Below are positions 27,617 to 39,350 of a stretch of DNA of 64,000 nucleotides, in pieces. The translations under genes were made by a program, and so were the position numbers. The notes under the pieces were generated by a model. The model worked only from the letters and a program-made list of their open reading frames with translations, did not search any database and was not told where the DNA came from. Source of the DNA: Cercis canadensis (Eukaryota; Streptophyta; Magnoliopsida; Fabales; Fabaceae). Location of the stretch: NCBI GenBank assembly GCA_003255065.1, contig QAOA01006962.1:317069-381068 (forward strand), written 5' to 3'. How positions within the stretch are numbered: the first letter of the stretch is position 1; every line of letters starts with the position of its first letter.

Positions 27617-28607
27617 TATGTCATTTTAACCAACAATGGGAACATCCAACGGGGATATTGTTTCATGATATAATTTGATTTTGGCATGATGCCGTNTTCA
27701 TGTTATAATTTGATTTTGGCATGATGCCGTTTAAAATTTAAAGTGATTATTTCCACTTGGCCTTTTGTAAGTTATGACAGGGCATATGCACATTGTGCAT
27801 GGTAAATGACCCCACTAAGTTAAAAAAAAAAAATCAAATAATTTATATGTCATTTATATTACATCTCCATTTTCTATAGATATTTTAAAAGAAAGAATGT
27901 AGGAAGTTTTAATAGCTCAATCCATATCTTTTATTTGGATCAATCTTGAGCGTTTATTATGAGGGAAATTAATTTACATAAGTAAAGCATCTTATATCAC
28001 AAAACCAACTAAGAATCTAGTTTTATAAAGCATTTTTCGAATTAATAAAAGTTCTTGCTTCTCTTTGACACTAACATTCCTACTTTGTGAGTGAGGCTAA
28101 CTTAGACTTCTCCTAAGAGAGTTAAGAAGTGTTAAGTGCCAATATGATTGCGTTGGGGTGTGTAGGTTTATAATATATCATTAGTTATTGATGTAATTTC
28201 ATTTTATAGAATGGAGGAGATACTTATACCAAGTTTGCAATTGACTCAACATCCCAAAAGACATTGGAAATCACATATACGGACATTGTATTGCTCGCAA
28301 AGATAGTAGTGCTTTTTGAGCTTATAGCGGTGTTTCAGAGGCTTATAACTGCAAAGAAGCAAATGAAATAAAATACAATATTTAAGGGGATTCTATCATA
28401 CTACATGAGTATGTCATATTATATTAACGTGACAAATATACATAATTTTTATATTTTATTATATATAAAATATAATTTATTTAATTTTTTAAACAAACTT
28501 AAAAACAGTTAACTTGTACACATATCATTCATTTATTGGTTATTTCTATGTAGTATGACATATTACATAAATACTAAAAATATCTAAAAAATTTATAATA
28601 TTTAATA
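27617..28607. other. Intergenic, no gene seen; N-joint duplication at 27662-27730
   Basis: AT-rich. A 34-bp block ending GGCATGATGCCGT is present on both sides of the N at 27696 with one mismatch, again an assembly-type joint. If the MULE-like element is an insertion, this DNA was once directly upstream of the STEEP1-like gene. Confidence 0.6.
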
Positions 28608-29152
28608 GGTGCGCGCTAAGAGGATGTGTAGCTCTACGTACCCCCTCTTTTAATCTTAGTCGTTCGATGATGGAGATGTCATCATCAGGTGAACTATTTA
28701 TTGACTTTTAAATTGAAACCCCAAAGTTATTAAAAATTACGTTAGTGGGCCATTTTAAAATAAGATCGAAAATGAGATAGAAAGTAGTTTTTTATTAGGT
28801 TGGAAAGAATCTAGGGTAAAAATTGAACTTGTTAATTAAAATAAGAAATAAGAAATTAAAATTGAACTAAAATTATTTGTAGTGATATGTTTTGCAGTCG
28901 TCATTGTGAAGAGGTACTGTAGAGGATTGGTAATGAGAAATGATATAAATGCATATGCTATAGTTTGAATTCAAATTTTTTCTTTGCAAAGGTAAGATTT
29001 TGTGATTTTTAATTTAAAAGTCAGTAAGCGTAATTTTAACTTCATTTGGGGTAACAATGAAACACATGTTGCAACCAATTCAACCGGTTCGCCTCATCGA
29101 ATGGTTGAGATTAAAAGAGGGGGGTATGTAGGGGTGTAGCTTAGCACTCGCC
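28608..29152. mobile_element. MULE-type MITE with 9-bp target duplication
   Basis: 545 bp. The left end GGTGCGCGCTAAG and the right end (reverse strand) GGCGAGTGCTAAG begin inverted repeats of roughly 130 bp that share CCCCTCTTTTAATCT and TTCGATGA. Perfect 9-bp flanking repeats TATTTAATA lie at 28599-28607 and 29153-29161. No coding capacity. Confidence 0.85.
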
Positions 29153-29161
29153 TATTTAATA

Positions 29162-29947
29162 TTATGTCAAACTTGATGGAATTTATTCCAAGAATACACT
29201 GTTAACATTTTGAAGGAGATGTTCTATTTTACTTGGAAGGGAAAGACATATAACACAATGAATGTCTTTTAGTTGATGCAAGATTCAGATTGACAACTAA
29301 AGACAACAAATTAAGCCTTGGTTTCTTCTAAATTTTGAGGTATTATTGGTGTTTCAGACCCAAGTATCATAAACCAAAGGACAACAACAAATATCAAGTC
29401 ATGAAGCCTCTTGTAGAATAAACAACAAGGGATAGAAGGGGGCACCAGACCCCAAGTTTAAATTATATTTTTAAGTTGTAAAATAGTTAACCTTGAATTC
29501 TTTCTGGATTCGTTACTGAGTGCAAAAGTACATAATTGATTTTTATTCTCTCATGACTATATAAGACATGCTTGTAGAGACGCAAAAATTGTGATTCCTT
29601 TTTCTCTCTTCTATTTTGTCTCCCTCAAGTCTCTCACTATACTAATTTTTAGCAAACTTTTCTTGTAGAGTTGCATGGAGTCTTTGGAGAAACATAATCT
29701 GGTGTCACAACTTTATAAGAAAAGCCTATAGAGGTGTAAAAATTGGAGTTTTTGCAGAGCTAAATTGTTGGTATCTATCTCTTTCTTTCACAAACATTAT
29801 TTGAACACTAACATTATTGGTGCTTGTCTCTCATTCTTTCATAAACAGAGAGGTTATGTAGGTGTAGGAGCTGATCTCCAAGAAAAAAACAAGAGCCAAC
29901 AGCTGTGGAAGTAGTTCGAGGAAAAGACAAAAGAGGAGGAAATTAAG
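29162..29947. other. Intergenic, nothing recognised
   Basis: AT-rich sequence without a supported exon or repeat boundary. Confidence 0.5.
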
Positions 29948-32791
29948 GGGCTATTTGCTTTCGGAAATGTTTCCTTATTTTCATTTTCAGTTTTTATTTC
30001 TTGAAACACATTTTCATTTTCAGTTTCTAAATTTTAAAAAACATGTTTAGTTTGCAATGTTGAAAATTGATTTTAGAAAATGAAAACACGTTTGGTATAA
30101 AATTTTAAAAAAATGAAAATTATGAAAATATGTTTGGTTAATATATTTTCTATTCATTTCTTGTCTATGTTCAATAAAGTTTCAAATAATTTATCTCCAT
30201 AGGCAATTGTGGGATAGAAATTAAGAATTCATTTATCAATAGAAAAACAATATTACAGAATATTCTCATAGTATTCACAAATATTTGGATAACAATAAAT
30301 ATGCCTTTTACAATTTTCTAGCCAAAAGGCAGTAAAACTCTCATGAATCATGTTTAAGTCTAAAAAGAACAAACTATTTAACTCGGATAATTAAAAATGA
30401 AAAGATAAAAAGAGATACAAGTTCCATTCCCTCAAAACTCAACCCTATGCATCTTGACCTAGTTGAGACTTTCACTTCTAGCATTGCCGGAGACACCTTT
30501 ATGAGATTCACATTGTGAATGTATCACATTTTGCAGAACCAAGGAGAAGCAGTGAGACTTGACATCGATTGGCTCACTCTTGTAACAGTAATTGTCTCCT
30601 CCCTTTTACTTATTACATGCAAGAAAAAATCAATTGAATGTAAAATTTTACAAACTCCACAAGTATTTCATCATATTTCACGAAAAATCAATCGTATGGT
30701 TTGTCAAGCGAATGCAAGCTGCATGTATAGCATATCAGAAAATATTCAATATATCTACTGTGACTCAAGGACTTGAGAAGTTCATATGTTGCCTTTAAGG
30801 GTTAATTTTGATGAAAAAAGATTCAAAGAAGAGAGCGATTAGCAGGCACACTCACTGCATTTGCAGAGACACCAGCTATTAATTAGACTATTAGTACTTA
30901 GAGTAATTGGTAAAACCCATATCAGATAATGACATTCATAAAATATGCACAAAATTTTCTGCATAGAAGGTGAAGAATAAAATTAAAAATGATATTTGAC
31001 TAGGAAAAGAAAAATAGGTGGTTCTGACATACAAATTAAGTAGTTAAGTATTTATCAGTTCCAGAATTGGCATTGGCTGCCTCAAGGGTGGAGATAATCA
31101 TACAAGCAAAACTCTGCAAGTTAGAATATTTTACACACCTAAAATCCAACTGGTGGATTAGGCCTTGTCCAACTTTAATATCCTTGTATTGCAAACTTGA
31201 CTTAGGAGTTACCATAGGCACCTTCATTGCATAATTCACATAGCATCAGTCAATAACCACAGAATTAAAATGTAAGTAAAGGAAAAGTCATTCTCTTACC
31301 ACAGTTTCTGATAATCAAACTCAAAAGTTCTTAATGTTCAGCTTAGAAAATAAATGCCACAAGATTGACTAGTTTTTTTAATCCACAGATAACAGATTGT
31401 TAATTGAATGACACACATATATCACGTGCCACAACTTGAAACTGATTCAATCTCTCAAAGCATGAGATCTCTATAAGAATTCATTCAAAGTATGGTCAAA
31501 AGACATACCATGGAGCTGCTGTAAAATCTAACTATAAGGATTCCTTCTTATTCATGTTAGAGCAATATATTCTGTTTTCTAGGAAGATTATGGGTATAGG
31601 TTAGACAGTGTACCAGTACATTAATTCTTATAAAATTCAACAAGAGAGCAAAGCATTATAAGATTCAAAACTGTACCAGTAAGTCTATATCATTTTCATC
31701 GAATAACATGTAAAATTGTTAGGGAAATCTGGGGTCACAAAACTTTAAAATGAAGTGACAACATATGATGATTTGCACTAGAGAGGCAGCAATTTATAAA
31801 GAAACTTGCTACAAGAAAAGAACTAGGCAGAAGTTTCCAACATATATAATCTTGAATATCCATGCCAATGGTTCTATTTAAGGAACCCCTTTAGTCAAAC
31901 CTTATTTTTCTTTTGTTGAGCGGGGGGTTGCCAATATCAAATTGAGAGTCAAGTAAATTTAATGTACTTAGAATATCTTCTGCAAGACAATGAGGTTTCA
32001 AGTATCCAAAACTCAATTGATAAAAATATTCTTCGCAAGTAACTGAGTTTTAAGAAACTAGCTACCTAACATTAGTTAATGAAGGCAATGCAACTACCTA
32101 GAATGTCAATGCATTCTTAACAACGTACAGTAATCAATCACCAGTAGCGTTTTAACTTAGAAAAAAAAAAAAAGAAACATCGCAGAGAAGGGTACTAAGA
32201 AATCTCACCATACATTTTTAAGCTCTTTCTCACAAGTGTCATCACATAGTCTTGGCTTTTGCTCTGGGGGCAGCTCAATTTGTTTTCCAGTGATGGCAAG
32301 AATCCAAGAAAGAGATCGGAAGTCAAAGAAGAATAGTAAGTAGAGTTGGGTGGGATTGAAGTGAAAACGAGAGATGTAACGAAGAGTGGAATTAGAGAGG
32401 AGAAGATTCACCTCCAATTACTCGGATGCCTTAACTTATTGATGAGCGTCAGGAGTTCAGTAGTTGCTAGCATGCTTAGGATTGAGTTACTGGAAGAGAA
32501 GAGGATCGATGCAATTACTGAGATTGGTTTATTACAAGATTGTCACCACATTTTCAATTGTTTTCATTATAATTTCAAAATTGTCACCGTGTTTTCACTT
32601 TTTTATTTCATGTTTTAAAAAATTTGAGAAGGAAACATTGAAAACAACATTTTTCTGTTTTCTGATTTGGGCCCAATTTAAGAAATGTTTTCAACAAAAC
32701 ATTTTCATTAAACTCAACTAAACGCATTTTCAAGCCAATTTTCTATTTTCATTGAAAATGAAAACAGGAAATGGCCAAAGCAAACAAGCTC
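29948..32791. mobile_element. Transposon-like unit carrying an FKBP gene fragment
   Basis: The left edge GGGCTATTTGCTTTCGGAAA and the reverse complement of the right edge GAGCTTGTTTGCTTTGGCCA are similar. Both are followed by subterminal repeats rich in GAAAATGAAAAC, in opposite orientation. This is the look of hAT-type non-autonomous elements. No clean 8-bp target duplication was found, so the exact ends and class remain uncertain. The interior carries two exons and the intron of an FKBP gene on the minus strand, suggesting a gene-capturing element. Confidence 0.5.
31139..32300 (-). pseudogene. FKBP16-3-like peptidyl-prolyl isomerase fragment
   Basis: Two exon remnants lie on the minus strand. 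One ends at 32214 and reads ELPPEQKPRLCDDTCEKEL plus KN. After a 992-bp GT/AG intron, 31139-31221 reads VPMVTPKSSLQYKDIKVGQG. This resembles the mature N-terminus of FKBP16-3, a thylakoid-lumen FKBP (Arabidopsis At2g43560), where LQYKDIKVG opens the isomerase domain. The second exon then loses one base after GQG. Reading on in the shifted frame gives PNPPVGF and a TAG at the exon end where CAG is expected. A possible remnant of the next exon (AAN) lies near 31070-31085; the rest of the domain and the transit peptide are absent. A retained intron points to DNA-level capture, not reverse transcription. It cannot encode an isomerase. Confidence 0.72.
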
Positions 32792-33300
32792 TAATATAGT
32801 AAGTGTTCCACCTTTTTTTTTTTGTTCATAGCTAGGTAAAATAATGACTACAATTGCAATGAAAGGGATTCGGACTAGGAAAGGAGGTGAATAGACCAGC
32901 TTTATAACTGAGAGCATGCTTCACTGAGCTAGAGCTCTTCTTTAGTCCATGTTCCACTTAGAGGCAAAAGAGTTCAAAAGCCAAATCCAAAATATGTTTA
33001 ATATATAGTTGGTTTACATGACTTGACTAGATTTCCTTCTAAACATATTTCTTGTGTGTTTGACTCTTATGTGGCAAATAACATTGTCATGTCACGCTTA
33101 ACAGTGACATCTCATCATTTTCGTTAGTTCCTAATATTGTATGTCCATCAAACAATAATTACATCGAATAATATCACATAAATAAGTTATGTCAATTATT
33201 TATATGATCCAATCAAGATTCCAATCCATTTTGGTAAATCAAGAAAATAATTGAGTAAATGGTCCTTAAAAGATTTTTGGTATTGATTAAGTTATTTTTA
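32792..33300. other. Intergenic, nothing recognised
   Basis: AT-rich with a poly-T tract at about 32813. Short open frames here have no domain. Confidence 0.5.
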
Positions 33301-33838
33301 GGTTTAATTATAATTTTGGTCTTCCTATTTTAACCACTTAAATTTTTTGGTCACTTTCCTTAAAAATAAACAATTTAGTCTATTTATATTCATAAAATGT
33401 ATAATTTTAATCTTTTTATCTTTAAAGCAAATTTTCTTAAGTCTATTTAAGATGTAAAATTCTCCGATTCATAATCATACTATTCAAATTAAAGAGGTAC
33501 GTCTTATGAACCTTATCACAAAAATTTAGCTCGATCTAACAGTGAGACTTAGCCCAAAATACCAAAACTAGAAGTTTTCATCTTACCAAATATCTAGACT
33601 TATTTACCATTAGATCGAGTTGAAATTTGGTGAGGAGGTTCAGAAGACATAGCTCTTCAATCTGAATGGATAATTATGAATCAGAGAATTTTATACCTTG
33701 AAATAAACTTAAGAAATTTTGGTAGGATTAAAATTGTACATTTTATGAATATAGATGGACTAAACTGTTCATTTTTAAAGTATGGAGACTAAACATTTCA
33801 AGTGGTTAAAATAAGATGATCAAAATTACAACTAAGCC
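33301..33838. mobile_element. MULE-type MITE, family B copy 1
   Basis: 538 bp. The left end GGTTTAATTATAATTTTGGTC pairs with the right end (reverse strand GGCTTAGTTGTAATTTTGATC), and inner blocks TTAAAAATAAACAATTTAGT and ATAAAATGTATAATTTT also recur inverted. The flanks TTATTTTTA and TTAATTTTA are 9-mers with one mismatch. A second copy lies at 59562-60038. Confidence 0.75.
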
Positions 33839-36800
33839 TTAATTTTATTAATCAAAATAGTCATTTGCCCTGTTTATTAAACTTATTGGAAACTCACATG
33901 TGGCATGTTAAATAATAAGTTACCATTTGGTGATGTCCTTAACTATATTTGAGTTGTATGTGATTCGCTCATGGACCACAATGGTGCCATTTTAGACACA
34001 AATCACAACCATTTTCAAGCCAAATTACTAAAAATGCTTTTGTTTACGACCTAAAACCTCAACTCCTAATTCCTCCTCTCTTAGTCTCTCCCTTACATTC
34101 TTTTCCCTAGCTCTCCCACTAGACCAGCACTATTGCACTTCAACCTCTTCCATTCACCAGCACCCATACCACCACACTCAAGATCCACCAAATACAACAC
34201 TGTGACCCCCACTATAGCCAAAACTCACCATCCGCAGCACCACAATACATTTAAAATACATTTAAAGTGGGCTTGAATACATTTTTGGTCTCTCTCGTTT
34301 ACTAAAAGTTTCAATTTCAACAATTAAATCCGCGAAGTCCAATATATAACACCTTGTTACCTAGGTTAACAGAAACGATGACCTTGCAAGCAATTGTAAA
34401 TAGGTTATAAATGATGTGACAAAGTCATCCTTTTTTATCTCTTCCCCTTCTCCCAAAAGATCAAAACTATCAGTATAGACATTGTATTTTGTCTGGAGGT
34501 GCTACACATTTTTCAAAAAAAAAAAAGTTAATCATTTTTATTTAAAATTCAAAATTTATGTTTTCAAATAAAAAAAAAAATCTGATTTTTTAGGTCTTCA
34601 AGGTCCCCTTTAGCTTTTGGGTTAAAGTTTTAATCTTCAAGTATTAGCCTATTTCATTTTAACATAAATTAGGAGGTCTTTTAGCCCGTTTTCTTTAAAT
34701 TTAAGTTTAGGGCATATTAACCTATTTGATTTTCTTTAAATAATATGTTTAGACATAAAGATTATAATTTTTTAGACTTTTAATAATTTTGAGTCAAAAC
34801 TCATGTTTTGGGTTTGGTCCGTTTTACTAAAACCTTAGTTTGGGAGCCTTTGGGCCTACTCAGCTTTTAATTTTTTTAAATTTTTTTGTTCAAATAAATA
34901 ATATATGTTCATTGGACTATTTAATATGTTTGAGGTTTAAGTTGAGACTAACTGGACTAACTTAGTTATAAAGTTGAGCTCTTTTGTGATTTTTATTTTT
35001 AATTAAATAAATTTGTTAAAAATATAAAATAAGGTCAGCTAGGGTTTAAGGAATATTTTTAAGCATGATTAAAAATATTTAGCCTCAAGGAAGTTTTATG
35101 AAAGTTGCTTGTGCAAAGCAATTTTGAGAAAATTACTAATTGAGACTTCTTAACATTTTTTTTTGCATGAATAAAAATATAAATTAGAGGGACTGAAGTG
35201 TGTAATTTGACTATGACATTTTAGAAAAAAATTATTGAATTTTTACATAGCAAGGCAATAGGAAAGTGGGAGGAATATGCAAAAGAGGTAAAAAAAGACC
35301 AAACTACCCTTAACTTGCTCTTCAAGTTGAGAAGACTAATTACTTAAGAGAAAAAAAAGAAAAAAGAAAAAAGAAAAGAGAAAGCCTCACAATATGCTTC
35401 CAATGTGAAATACAAAGAAATAGAGAGATTAGAGAAAAAATAGATCAAAGAGAGGAAAATTGAGAGAAAAGTTGAGTGTTCTTAAAGTGTTTTTCATATT
35501 CTTGGAGAGAAAAAATAAGTAACCAAAAGTGATTTGAGCTTTTTAGAGTTGGGTTTTACATTTTGAGCAAGAAAAATGAGTTTTCTTGAAGAACACTAGG
35601 TAAATCACTTATTTTTTGATTTCTTGCCATTTTCTTGTTTGTCTTTGTTTGAATCTAGGTGGAGTGCATGTTTTTCTTAGTTTTCCTCTTAAATGTCTCC
35701 ATTTCATTTTGATTCCATGAATCTCATTTCACTTAGATTTTATTTTTTTGTTTATTCAACTTGATTTACGAAAATTCTCCCTTGAACCCCTTCATTTTTT
35801 GTGTTTATTTTATTTGATTTATCATTTTATATATTATTTACCCTTTGTCCTCATTTTCAAATTTGGGTCTATTTTGATTTTGTTTGGTTCTTTTGGTAAC
35901 ATGTTTATTCTTTTGGTTCTTAAATGGTCATTCTCAGACCTGTCAATCTAGAATTAGTAGTGTTCGATCTTTTGACCATAACTTGAGTTTTACAACTCTA
36001 AATTACATGATGCTTACTTTGTTATAACTCTAAGATGCATATCTTGAAAGAGTATAAATTTTATATTTTTTGCATCTCACATTTGCTCATAGTTTTAATT
36101 TGAAAATGATTGTTTTCTCTGCACTATGAAATTGTTAGTTAATTCTAGCAGTGTTTGATTTTTGGACCATTACTTGAGTTAGGGAGCTCATTTTTGTATG
36201 ATTTTTTATTCTTTAGAATCATAAGATGTATTTCTTTGTCATGTAAAATTTTGGGGTCAAATCTTATTGACATGCATTCCCAGTTGTCTTTACAATTTTT
36301 TTTTTCCTATTTTATGTTTTGTCTTTGGTTTGTGTTGTTCTATCTTTCTCTATTTTGCCTTATGTTTAGTTGTTGCCCTTAATTTTTTTTAGACTACTTG
36401 CATGCTATGATCTTCAATTTATTTTATTTTTGTTTTGGTTTTGATTTGTTTTATTCTTGAGCTCAATTCTTGATTTTTCCCTTGATATTTGGCTTAGAGA
36501 TTGCATGCTAATTAGAAGTGTATGTTGATTGTCCTGTTTAACTAAATGTTGTTGCCTTAGTTTGCATGCTATTTTTATGATTTTATTGTGACCCTTAGGG
36601 TATGTTTGGGAGTTCTTTTGGAGGGGAAAGGAGAGGAGAGGAGAGGAATGAGAGAGTCCACTCCCTTGTTTGGGAGTTTTAAGTTTGAAAGGGGAAGGAG
36701 ACTGAGGGTTAAACTTTGACCCTTGCACTCCTTTTTTCATTCACAAATTTCAACCCCCCAAATTGGGGGGTTTGGAGGGGTAAAGAATTAATTTACTAAT

Positions 36801-37063
36801 TTACCCATACTGTCTACCACCATTGAATTGTTGGATAAGAAAAGAAATCAAAAAATTTGAAGTTTTATGTTTAAATTGTAATTCTTTTATATTTCTAATT
36901 AAAATTTTTAATTATATCCATCTAATGAAAAAAATTATAAATAATCCCTTTTATCATCACTCTAATTTAATTAATTGCAACCCATAAAGCAATAGAATTT
37001 GCATAATTTTTCAGATGCACAGTTTATTTTCTTTTTGAAAATATATAGTATATTAATTTTTTT
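33839..37063. other. Long AT-rich stretch without a gene
   Basis: No supportable exons. From about 35940 to 36190 a block (TTCGATCTTTTGACCATAAC and TTTGATTTTTGGACCATTAC, each followed by CTTGAGTT) occurs twice, about 190 bp apart. At 36599, GGGTATGTTTGGGAGTTC resembles the end of a hAT-type MITE, with GGGGAAAGGAGAGG-rich sequence after it. Confidence 0.4.
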
Positions 37064-37259
37064 NNNNNNNNNNNNNNNNNNNNNNNNNNNNNNNNNNNNN
37101 NNNNNNNNNNNNNNNNNNNNNNNNNNNNNNNNNNNNNNNNNNNNNNNNNNNNNNNNNNNNNNNNNNNNNNNNNNNNNNNNNNNNNNNNNNNNNNNNNNNN
37201 NNNNNNNNNNNNNNNNNNNNNNNNNNNNNNNNNNNNNNNNNNNNNNNNNNNNNNNNNNN

Positions 37260-37304
<45 letters not shown>
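37064..37304. other. Assembly gap (196 N) and (AT)n microsatellite
   Basis: Ns run 37064-37259. About 45 bp of alternating TA follows to 37304. The gap probably reflects this low-complexity tract. Frames spanning the Ns are meaningless. Confidence 0.95.
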
Positions 37305-37307
<3 letters not shown>

Positions 37308-38617
37308 ACGTAGTATCCACAAACCCTTTTACTTATCATAGGAGAATAGAGCTAGTTAGTCCTATATGAGATACATTTCTCTATCCGACCTAGGTGAAAG
37401 TAGCGCCACCTTAGACTATCGCTTTATGCGATGAAAATGTGAAAAGATTTAGGTCTCTGTAGAAAAATCATGCATTGCACGTTTAAATTTTCTGTTTTTA
37501 TATTTGTTATATATTTTTATAATATATTTATTATTTTGGGATAAATAAAATATATTTTTGTCCATATTTATGTTCGCACAATAAATTTCGGATAATCGTC
37601 TTTCTATGGGTATTGTGGGGTGTTTAACACCTTTCTCACACACAATTTGACTTACAAACCCTATTTGGTTCGCATACTATTTATTTTTTAAATTAAAAAA
37701 GAATTTTCTAATTGTTCATCATTTTCTTAATACAATTGGTGGTAATTCTAAATTTTCTTTTAAAAACTAATATTTTTTCTAAGTCTGTCATTAACGTCGT
37801 AGCAATTTTCGAGTACATTATAATAATTAGTAACCCAATCAATGCCCCCGAGCTCTATCACGAAGGTTACAACCAATAACTTATCAACAATTATGGTGAA
37901 GAGCCTTAAAATGGGAAGAAAAAGCTTGAATGTGCAAAGCTCATGTCAAACTGAGGTGAAATTGTTATTGTGGTCCTCAAACTACAATGAATCACATCCA
38001 AAAAAAAACTACTACCATACTTGAATATGGAGAAATGGAGCAATAGATGGTGTCTAACTTTAACAAAGAACACACAATAGCAGACTCTCGAGTACTTGCA
38101 AATACAACAATCATTACGTTGTCAATTTTGAGAGCTTTACCTTTGGCCATGTCAATGCTGCCCATGAAATCCATCCACTAAATTCTAAAATACTTGCCCC
38201 CATGTCCCAATTTTCTTTTTTCAATTTTTTTTGTAAAATTTCTTAGAGAAATGTTTAACATTTTTATACTTTTGTAATTTAACCTCCACATTTATAATTT
38301 GACTCCCCTACTAAATTATTTCTAAAACTGTCACTGCTTGCTAAGAAGGAGATGGAAGGAGATTAATTAGAGGAATCATGGGTAGAATGGAGGTAGGAAT
38401 TGAGTACAAGAATGCATGTGTCAATAAGGCTAGTTACTCTTTTACTTTTTGGTACATAGGCTAGTTACACTCTAAGTTTATGGATTTTGCACTTTTTCTT
38501 TTGATTTTCTCTTGTAGATTTTTTATTTATTTATTTAATTAGGTCTAATTTTGGAGGGAATCATTAAACTAATAAGTTGTGCTTGGTTTTATGTATTGAA
38601 GAATTATAATTTAATAA
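37305..38617. other. Possible LTR-retroelement remnant, otherwise no gene
   Basis: At 37600-37640 the sequence TATGGGTATTGTGGGGTGTT followed by TAACACC resembles the border region of some plant Gypsy elements, and the GC-richer 37310-37440 could be part of the same remnant. No matching second LTR, primer site or coding domain was found. Confidence 0.25.
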
Positions 38618-38960
38618 GAGAGGGATACAATGCTACCCTTATTATATGGGAGAGGTAAAAACAAAAAATACCTCCCATCGGATAGAATGAATTTTTAATT
38701 TTAAGATTTCAAAAAGATTGAATCATCCGATATAAGTCATATTTCTAAATTATTAACACAATCTGAGTGTAACATAGTCAAAGAAAATTACTAATATTCT
38801 AATTTGTTTTTCAGCATGTCTCCTGTATTGCAGTCTTTATATATTTTATAAGGAACTAACTATTATAACATATATTGAATGATTTAATTTTTTAAAATCT
38901 TCGTAATAATACCAGAATAAAAAATTCATTCCGTCCCAAACTTTCCCTTGAAGATGTTTT
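38618..38960. repeat. MITE-like inverted-repeat element, family A copy 3
   Basis: The left GAATGAATTTTTAATTTTAAG with AAGATTGAATCAT is matched in inverse orientation by TGATTTAATTTTTTAAAATC and AAAAAATTCATTC at the right. It shares the core with copies at 548, 3455 and 46078. Ends are approximate. Confidence 0.45.
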
Positions 38961-39227
38961 CCGTTCTTACCTATTTAAAATAACAAAGGTAGCCTAGTGA
39001 GATACTTAATAAGAAAGCAACAGAACCAAAAAATTCTATGGGGATAAAACTGGAAAAAAAATGCAAATTTTATGGACCCAAAATGTAATTCAACAAATAT
39101 AAATAAATAAATTGGAGCTTTGGGCTCATTCGGCCTGGAATTAATCTTGGGCTCACTCGGGTCATGACTTTTGGTGTAACCTTGGGCTACAGTTTCTGTC
39201 CAATTCTCTGCAAAATCTGTTGGAGTC

Positions 39228-39286
39228 TCTCTCTCTCTCTCAGCTGCCAAAGCCACTCGCTTGCTCCCTCCTCCGGTCTAGGGTTT
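39228..39286 (+). promoter_or_regulatory. CT-repeat and telobox-like element before eIF3h
   Basis: A (CT)n stretch at about 39228-39241 and TAGGGTTT at 39279-39286 lie 65-120 bp upstream of the first ATG. AGGGTTT/telobox motifs are common in promoters and leaders of plant translation-machinery genes. The role here is inferred. Confidence 0.4.
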
Positions 39287-39350
39287 CTCTGCAAACGTAC
39301 GGCAGATTCCTCCGCTGTTCGCTCATACCCTTCCTGGGACACTCCAAAAA

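Noticed and set aside
36971-37339. Frames of about 100 codons across 37064-37259 and 48678-48803
   Set aside because: They consist of Ns plus (AT)n translated as Tyr-Ile repeats; not coding.
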